Below, one piece after another: positions 1-4,590 of a DNA stretch of 10,979 nucleotides. The notes under the pieces were generated by a model, which had not been told where the DNA came from, did not search any database, and saw nothing but the letters and a program-made list of their open reading frames with translations. The stretch's first letter is position 1. Each line of letters starts with the position of its first letter. The DNA lies in assembly GCA_903887095.1 (NCBI GenBank), contig CAISOQ010000215.1, forward strand, positions 1 through 10,979, given 5' to 3'. The stretch is from an uncultured Flavobacteriia bacterium (lineage in GTDB: Bacteria; Bacteroidota; Bacteroidia; Flavobacteriales_D; Crocinitomicaceae). The position numbers were made by a program, and so were the translations under genes.

Positions 1-697
1 AGAAGGTGTTTGTGAACAACGGTTCCGTATGGCACGTTGTGCAATTCTTTCGAAAAAGTGATAATCCGTTCTTTTCTTGCGCTGAAAAAGTGACGCCTTT
101 TTCCTTCCGCATAACTTGATCGTATTTAGAATTGGATGAAACCAGGGAAAGATTAAATTGTGTAAGTGCCTTCATGATTTTTGCTGTGGTAATTTCCTTG
201 TTACCAAAGGCTTTTTCGAAAAGTTGAGGGTATACATTTGATTTTTGCAGTCTTTTGATTACCCCTTCAAGTGTATTGTCCATTTCGGCGGGATGCTGAA
301 TTGGATTCAAACCCTGTACTTCAATGTGATTGACACCTCCGTCCCAATGAAAGGATTTATTCCAGGCAAGGTTGATTAGAACAGGTGAATTTCGGATTCC
401 TTTTCTACCCTCAATACCATGACTTACATTGTGGTCAACATGCGTAAAACCAGTGTACTGAAGATGACACGACGCACATGAAATGGTGCTGTCGCGCGAA
501 AGAATAGGATCGTAAAAAAGTTTTCTACCTAACTCAAATCCTTCTTGGGTAATGGGATTTTTAGAAAAATCATAGTGCGGCTTAGGCCATTTTTTTGGCA
601 CTTCAAAAACAAGAATAGTTGGTTCGTTAGTTTGTCTGAATGACCAGATAATGAGTGTGATAATGGATAGAACGAAAAGAAAGATCCTATTTGACAT
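1..697 (-). CDS. Di-heme cytochrome c peroxidase / MauG-MbnH family protein (3' end outside window)
   Basis: My translation from the ATG at 697..695 gives 232 codons with no stop before base 1, so the C-terminal part is missing. Residues 5-20 form a hydrophobic signal or anchor segment, implying a periplasmic location. Two c-type heme motifs are visible: CASCH (C74, C77, H78) and CTTCH (C219, C222, H223). The blocks LFYDPILSRDSTISC, HWDGG (117-121) and NPIQHPAEM (131-139) are typical of the bacterial di-heme cytochrome c peroxidase/MauG superfamily, whose members run to roughly 330-400 residues. The start codon lies inside the end of the upstream MbnP-family gene (11-base overlap), so the two are probably translationally coupled. 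MbnH of methanotrophs is a member of this superfamily encoded next to MbnP, where it oxidises an MbnP tryptophan. By context this is the likeliest role, but a generic peroxide-reducing peroxidase is not excluded because the C-terminal half is unseen. Confidence 0.9.
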   Translation of the reverse strand, partial: MSNRIFLFVLSIITLIIWSFRQTNEPTILVFEVPKKWPKPHYDFSKNPITQEGFELGRKLFYDPILSRDSTISCASCHLQYTGFTHVDHNVSHGIEGRKGIRNSPVLINLAWNKSFHWDGGVNHIEVQGLNPIQHPAEMDNTLEGVIKRLQKSNVYPQLFEKAFGNKEITTAKIMKALTQFNLSLVSSNSKYDQVMRKEKGVTFSAQEKNGLSLFRKNCTTCHTEPLFTNTF

Positions 698-1358
698 GGC
701 CTATTTCAAAATATTTGACTAGTTCATCTGAAAGTTGGACAGCTGCCTTTCCAGGAATCATTACCGAAGCGGATTGTTCCATCGGAATGGAATTTAGCCA
801 TCTATCCACATGCAATTCTATCACAATTTTGTTGCTTTTTTGTATATCTCTAAGTTCAATTTTTCGTGAAGTACTGTAGGGTGATAGATAACCACCAATG
901 TGATATTCAAAGGCCTTGTCCGGGGCAGAAGATCGATTGCTTTTTCCCTCAAGTTTAAAGTTGATGTAACCACTGTTCCAGGTCCAATACATGCCATGAA
1001 TTGGGTCTAAAGGTCCGTCAAGAATACCAGAAACATTTGTTAAACTATCCGTGCCAAATAGAAAGTCCAAGCTCATTATTTCTTCATCAAGGTTAAATAA
1101 TTCAAAGCTCGAAGTGTCTTCTAAATCAAAGAGATAGACGTTTGGCTTCTCTATTATTCTTCCATTTAAATTATGAATTCGAAAATTACTTACATAAAAA
1201 CGGAGTGTTGAAAATGTGTATTTTGAAGAATCCTTTGTAACGTAGGTTTGGTTTAATTGAATCGGTTTTCCATCAAACATGGGCACCATCTTTACACTGG
1301 ACTGCGCAAAAGTGGTAAACGTGCAATAAAAAGCGATGATAAGAACTACATTTCTCAA
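687..1358 (-). CDS. MbnP-family periplasmic (copper-binding) protein
   Basis: A 223-residue secreted protein. The signal peptide covers about residues 1-19 (hydrophobic 4-17, likely cleaved near FAQ-S) and has no lipobox. The segment GMYWTWNSGY (122-131) followed by INFKLEG, then FEYHIGG (150-156), is the signature I associate with the MbnP family. W125, W127 and W187 are the only tryptophans. In characterised MbnP a conserved Trp is oxidised to kynurenine by the partner di-heme enzyme MbnH and is needed for copper binding; that is family knowledge, not shown here. The immediately downstream gene, overlapping by 11 bases, encodes just such a di-heme protein. The start is TTG at 1358. The preceding in-frame stop is the stop codon of the CpxP-like gene two codons upstream, and the next in-frame ATG (M24) would remove the signal peptide, so TTG is preferred. 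Copper handling in this organism is inference. Confidence 0.85.
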   Translation of the reverse strand: MRNVVLIIAFYCTFTTFAQSSVKMVPMFDGKPIQLNQTYVTKDSSKYTFSTLRFYVSNFRIHNLNGRIIEKPNVYLFDLEDTSSFELFNLDEEIMSLDFLFGTDSLTNVSGILDGPLDPIHGMYWTWNSGYINFKLEGKSNRSSAPDKAFEYHIGGYLSPYSTSRKIELRDIQKSNKIVIELHVDRWLNSIPMEQSASVMIPGKAAVQLSDELVKYFEIGHVK

Positions 1359-1361
1359 GGA

Positions 1362-1811
1362 TCAATCTTTTTTCGGAGGTCTGCCACCTGGTGGACGAAG
1401 TACTTTGTGTATTAATCCTTGAAGTTTGGCTTTTTGTACAGGTGAGCAATAAGAACTTACTTTTTTGAAGTAATCGAAAGTCATTTGTTCAATTTCTCTT
1501 TGATTTTCTACAATTTGATTAATCTTTGTTGAGACATCTACAGCATCTTTTTTGGGATCGTTGAAATAAGCAAAAAGTTCTTCATGAAGATGACTGCTCT
1601 TATCTATTAGCTTGTCCTTTTCCTTAAAATGCACATCCTGCAATGCTAGAATTTTTGTCTTTTTTTCTCCTTCCAGACTTAAAAGGTCTACCAAATCATT
1701 TCTTCCCGGTGGACCATGATGTTTAGCTCCCGACCACAAAAAAAATAGCGTAATAATATTTAGAATTAACAATGCAGCAGCTGCCCATTTGTAAAAACGA
1801 AGTGTTTTCAT
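1362..1811 (-). CDS. Membrane-anchored CpxP/ZraP/CnrX-like periplasmic metal sensor or chaperone
   Basis: A 149-residue protein with a short cytoplasmic start, one transmembrane helix (about 9-27) and a highly charged, helical periplasmic domain. The architecture and degenerate Spy/CpxP repeats (LLSLEGEKK near 43-51 and SPVQKAKL near 123-130, standing where LTPEQ motifs occur) place it with the Spy/CpxP refolding chaperones and 'periplasmic heavy metal sensor' proteins. Possible metal ligands are H31-H32 directly after the membrane helix, H61, H74, H76, M110, C122 and H135. CnrX, a membrane-tethered relative, binds Ni/Co through His/Met/Glu side chains and signals to the anti-sigma factor CnrY. 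The C-terminus is Pro/Gly/Lys-rich (PPGGRPPKKD). The start ATG overlaps the stop of the putative anti-sigma gene (ATGA), which is expected if the two act as one complex. The bound metal cannot be predicted, and a chaperone role is the main alternative. Confidence 0.75.
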   Translation of the reverse strand: MKTLRFYKWAAAALLILNIITLFFLWSGAKHHGPPGRNDLVDLLSLEGEKKTKILALQDVHFKEKDKLIDKSSHLHEELFAYFNDPKKDAVDVSTKINQIVENQREIEQMTFDYFKKVSSYCSPVQKAKLQGLIHKVLRPPGGRPPKKD

Positions 1812-2089
1812 AACTGATTTAAATAAGAAAAATATTCAGTTTCAAGATTGGTTTCCGCTTTATGCTGTTGGGTATTGTTTTTAATTGCCAACAAATTGAT
1901 GGTTATCAGTAAAGCAAAACTAGCTGCCGCAAGGTAAACAGAACGCATTGGAATGACAACATTGTAAACGCTGACTTCATTTGGAATTAATTCGAGTCGC
2001 TGTCTCAAGCGATCAGAAATACCGACTGCCTTTTTGGAGTCCATACTTTTCATCGTTTCATTGATCCATTGATCTTGTTTTGTTTCCAT
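1808..2089 (-). CDS. Small single-span membrane protein, putative anti-sigma factor
   Basis: A 93-residue protein with a cytoplasmic N-terminal region of about 48 residues, one transmembrane helix (about 49-69) and a short periplasmic tail of about 24 residues. The N-terminal part, WINETMKSMDSKKA then LRQRLELIP, resembles short sigma-binding segments in small proteins encoded directly after ECF sigma genes in Bacteroidota. I recognise this from memory of the pattern, not from a search. It has no zinc-finger anti-sigma (HxxxCxxC) motif. Size and topology match CnrY, the 95-residue anti-sigma factor of the CnrYXH system. It lies 36 bp after the sigma gene and overlaps the CpxP-like gene by four bases. 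The start ATG is preceded by TAAAGGAAT, one of the few SD-like sequences in the window. The anti-sigma function is inferred from position and topology only. Confidence 0.65.
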   Translation of the reverse strand: METKQDQWINETMKSMDSKKAVGISDRLRQRLELIPNEVSVYNVVIPMRSVYLAAASFALLITINLLAIKNNTQQHKAETNLETEYFSYLNQL

Positions 2090-2125
2090 ATTCCTTTAGA
2101 TGATTGATTTTTTAATTTCTTGCGC

Positions 2126-2695
2126 TTAACGTTCATTTTTTTCATAATAATCCCCGAGTGACTTTTTTAAATTCTGTTTAGCCCTAAACATAAGTGACTC
2201 AACTGAAGAAAGGGAGAGGTCCATGGCTATTGCGACATCTTCATAAGCAATGCCTTCAATTTTATGAAGTGTAAATGCAATTTTTTGATTTTCGGGTAAA
2301 CGGTCGATTGCAGAAAATAAAATACTTGCCCGTTCTTTATTCTCAAGTTCAACGCCAGGATGCAAGAACGAAGGACTTAATTGAGCGTTTTCTGAATTCT
2401 CAATAGATGTTAGGAATCCAAATCGTTTCTTTCTATTCTTTTTTCGAATGTGCTCTTGGCATTTGTTTACCGTTATTCGATACATCCATGTGCTTAATTT
2501 TGATTCACCTTTGAATTCTTTAATCGATAAAAAAACTGTTGAAAACACTTCTTGTGTGGTATCTTCCGCATCTTCTTGATTTTGAAGGATACTTAAGCAG
2601 AGGTTGTAAATGTTTTCAGAGTAGATATCCAAAAGCTTGTGAAACGAGCGCTCATTTCCTTGCCTTAATCCCTCTATTTCTTCGAAATCATCCAA
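2126..2695 (-). CDS. ECF-type RNA polymerase sigma factor (sigma-70 family)
   Basis: A 189-residue protein with the two-domain layout of group 4 sigma factors. Region 2 spans about residues 15-87, with DAEDTTQEVF (42-51) and the -10-recognition stretch STWMYRITVN (68-77). A basic linker KKNRKKR follows. Region 4 spans about 122-178, with LPENQKIAF and a helix-turn-helix around EGIAYEDVAIAMDLSLSSVES. It would direct core RNA polymerase to a small regulon, usually including its own operon. The gene heads a compact set comprising a putative anti-sigma factor, a CpxP-like protein, an MbnP-family protein and a di-heme peroxidase, suggesting an envelope metal or redox signal. The start is read as TTG at 2695. 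No in-frame ATG, GTG or TTG lies between it and the previous in-frame stop at 2756, and starting here leaves the usual short N-terminal lead before the GLRQGNE motif. The exact start is less certain than the gene. Confidence 0.93.
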   Translation of the reverse strand: MDDFEEIEGLRQGNERSFHKLLDIYSENIYNLCLSILQNQEDAEDTTQEVFSTVFLSIKEFKGESKLSTWMYRITVNKCQEHIRKKNRKKRFGFLTSIENSENAQLSPSFLHPGVELENKERASILFSAIDRLPENQKIAFTLHKIEGIAYEDVAIAMDLSLSSVESLMFRAKQNLKKSLGDYYEKNER

Positions 2696-2755
2696 TGTGA
2701 ATATGGTTAGATGATTTGAAGTTAAAAAACTTGCGTTAAGATTAATTTTTTCTGA
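2696..2755 (-). promoter_or_regulatory. Probable promoter region of the sigma/MbnP operon
   Basis: This 60-bp AT-rich gap separates the polyprenyl synthase stop from the sigma gene start and is the only non-coding stretch of any length near the head of the five-gene unit. On the minus strand it contains two TTAAC direct repeats, one within CTTAACGCAAG and one within TTTTTTAACTTC, about 14 bp apart. There is also a short dyad AAGTT-N4-AACTT (2719-2732). No convincing TTTG/TAnnTTTG housekeeping promoter is visible. ECF -35 elements often contain AAC, so self-activation is possible, but this is a guess. Read-through from the upstream exporter operon could also express these genes. Confidence 0.3.
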
Positions 2756-3724
2756 TTAAGAAATGCGGACCATCAGAGAATCTGCTAATTGTATGAGATC
2801 AGATTTTCTACCCTCGTCAACACTTATTTCAGCAAGCGCTTTCATTGCTTGGGAGTAATGTTTTTGCATTTCTTCTTCACAAGATGTTCGCGCACCAACC
2901 AAGATGTATAATTCTCGTGTGCGAGCAACTTTATGATTGAAATCGGAAGAATTGTAAAGGTTTTTTAACTCTGTTTTTTGTTCCTCATTCGCCAACGAAA
3001 AGCCTTTGATGTTGAGTAAGGTTTTTTTATTTGCAATGACATCTCCACCTACTTGTTTCCCAAATTTTTCAGGATCAGCATAGAGGTCAAGGATATCGTC
3101 TTGAATTTGAAAAGCGATGCCAATATGTTGACCAAAATCATACAAATGTTTTCTGTCATTTTCTGAGGCATTGGCAACAATAGCTCCCAATTCTAAAGCG
3201 CAGCCCAGCAGAACAGACGTTTTCAAGCGAATCATTTCAATGTACTCAGCAATAGAAACATCCTCTCTAGATTCAAAATCCATGTCCATTTGTTGACCTT
3301 CGCACACTTCAATAGCCGTTTTATTGAATAACTGAATTAAATCAGGAAGGTGTTTTGGATCCTGTTTTGCGATAAGTTGGTAGGCTTTTACAAAAAGAAC
3401 ATCTCCGGACAAAATTGCGATATTCTGATTCCATTTATGGTGAACTGTCGCTTTATTTCTTCGCAGCGGAGCCTCGTCCATGATGTCATCATGAATAAGT
3501 GTGAAATTGTGAAATACTTCAACAGCAAGCGCTGCTGGAATTGCTTTATCAGCTTTTGCGTTAAAAAGTTCAGCGCCAAGAAGAGTCAAAATGGGTCTTA
3601 TGCGCTTTCCGCCAAGTGTCAAAAAATAACGCAGTGGATCGTATAAGTTGGATGGCGAAGCAGGTAAGTCAATGAATGAAAGTTCATTCGATAACAAATG
3701 TGTTAGCTCCTCCAGTTTTTTCAT
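2756..3724 (-). CDS. Trans-polyprenyl diphosphate synthase (short-chain prenyltransferase family)
   Basis: A 322-residue cytoplasmic enzyme that condenses isopentenyl diphosphate with allylic diphosphates to make C15-C20 or longer prenyl diphosphates for quinones, carotenoids or lipid carriers. The motifs are complete: GGKRIRP (38-44), first Asp-rich motif DDIMD (79-83) followed by LRRN, EGQQMD (142-147), KT (168-169), and second Asp-rich motif FQIQDDILD (205-213) with GKQVGGD. The first motif has the DDxxD spacing and not the DDxxxxD of typical bacterial FPP synthase. An aromatic residue sits five positions upstream (F74) and a small one four positions upstream (T75), an arrangement that in type I GGPP synthases limits the product to about C20. 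Product length is inference, so no gene symbol is given. Its ATG shares one base with the rfbA stop (TAATG), indicating co-translation. Confidence 0.93.
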   Translation of the reverse strand: MKKLEELTHLLSNELSFIDLPASPSNLYDPLRYFLTLGGKRIRPILTLLGAELFNAKADKAIPAALAVEVFHNFTLIHDDIMDEAPLRRNKATVHHKWNQNIAILSGDVLFVKAYQLIAKQDPKHLPDLIQLFNKTAIEVCEGQQMDMDFESREDVSIAEYIEMIRLKTSVLLGCALELGAIVANASENDRKHLYDFGQHIGIAFQIQDDILDLYADPEKFGKQVGGDVIANKKTLLNIKGFSLANEEQKTELKNLYNSSDFNHKVARTRELYILVGARTSCEEEMQKHYSQAMKALAEISVDEGRKSDLIQLADSLMVRIS

Positions 3725-4587
3725 TAGTTTTTAATTATATTCATTAAGTATGACCCATACCCACTTTTAAGAAGCGGTTCTGCAATTTGTTTGAGTTGTT
3801 GAGCTGAAATAAATCCATTTCTGTATGCAACTTCTTCAATACAGCCAATCTTTAGTCCCTGTCTTTCCTCGATGACTTGCACAAATTGTCCGGCTTGCAT
3901 AAGTGAAGTAAATGTTCCTGTATCTAGCCACGCGGTCCCACGATCAAGAACGGCAACTTTCAATTCTCCTCTTTTGAGGTATTCAGCATTCACATCTGTA
4001 ATTTCGTATTCTCCTCGTGCAGAAGGCTCAAGATTTTTGGCAATTTCAACCACTGAATTATCGTAGAAGTAAAGTCCAGGAACAGCAAAATTTGATTTAG
4101 GGTGCTTTGGTTTTTCTTCAATCGAAACAGCATTCATTTGTTCATCGAATTCCACCACGCCATATCGCTCAGGGTCACTCACATGATACGCATAAACCAC
4201 ACCGCCTTTTGGATCATTGTTTTCCTTCAATAAGCTATCCATACCAACACCATAGAAGATGTTATCTCCCAAGATTAATGCAACTTTATCATTTCCGATG
4301 AATTTTTCACCTATGACAAAAGCTTGAGCAAGACCATTCGGTACTTCCTGAACAGCATAAGAAAATTTACAGCCGAGTGATTCTCCAGATCCAAGTAATT
4401 TTTCAAAATGAGGAAGATCATGTGGTGTGGAAATTATTAGAATTTCGCGGATGCCAGCACTCATCAAAATTGAAAGCGGATAATAAATCATCGGCTTGTC
4501 ATAGATCGGCATAAGTTGCTTAGATACTGCCAGTGTTAATGGATGCAATCTGGTTCCGGAACCACCTGCAAGAATAATTCCTTTCAT
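3724..4587 (-). CDS. rfbA: Glucose-1-phosphate thymidylyltransferase
   Basis: A 287-residue nucleotidyltransferase of normal length for RmlA/RfbA. It makes dTDP-glucose from dTTP and glucose 1-phosphate, the first step of dTDP-L-rhamnose and other dTDP-sugar pathways for surface polysaccharides. Visible motifs are the nucleotide-binding loop GGSGTRLHPLT (8-18), KQLMPIYDKPMIYYP (23-37), GDNIFYG (107-113, metal-binding D108), EEKPKHPKS (157-165) and TAWLDTGT (218-225, second metal Asp D222). All of these expected residues are present. The usual partners rfbB, rfbC and rfbD are not in this window. The gene instead sits between an MMPL-type exporter (3-bp gap) and a polyprenyl diphosphate synthase (1-base overlap), so its product may feed an envelope glycan or lipid made elsewhere. 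The enzyme assignment is firm; the pathway is not. Confidence 0.96.
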   Translation of the reverse strand: MKGIILAGGSGTRLHPLTLAVSKQLMPIYDKPMIYYPLSILMSAGIREILIISTPHDLPHFEKLLGSGESLGCKFSYAVQEVPNGLAQAFVIGEKFIGNDKVALILGDNIFYGVGMDSLLKENNDPKGGVVYAYHVSDPERYGVVEFDEQMNAVSIEEKPKHPKSNFAVPGLYFYDNSVVEIAKNLEPSARGEYEITDVNAEYLKRGELKVAVLDRGTAWLDTGTFTSLMQAGQFVQVIEERQGLKIGCIEEVAYRNGFISAQQLKQIAEPLLKSGYGSYLMNIIKN

Positions 4588-4590
4588 GTA

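Noticed and set aside
2719..2732. AAGTT-N4-AACTT dyad as an operator
   Set aside because: A 5-bp dyad in such AT-rich DNA is expected by chance, and no repressor candidate is encoded nearby.
1..2755. Methanobactin biosynthetic operon
   Set aside because: MbnP- and MbnH-like genes are present, but there is no MbnB/MbnC-like gene and no short Cys-containing precursor peptide. MbnP/MbnH-type pairs are known outside methanobactin loci.
3350..3646. Plus-strand open frame of 98 codons
   Set aside because: It is antisense to the prenyl synthase across its first Asp-rich motif, its composition is Cys/Phe/Ser-rich, and it has no family resemblance. The underlying gene fully explains the sequence.
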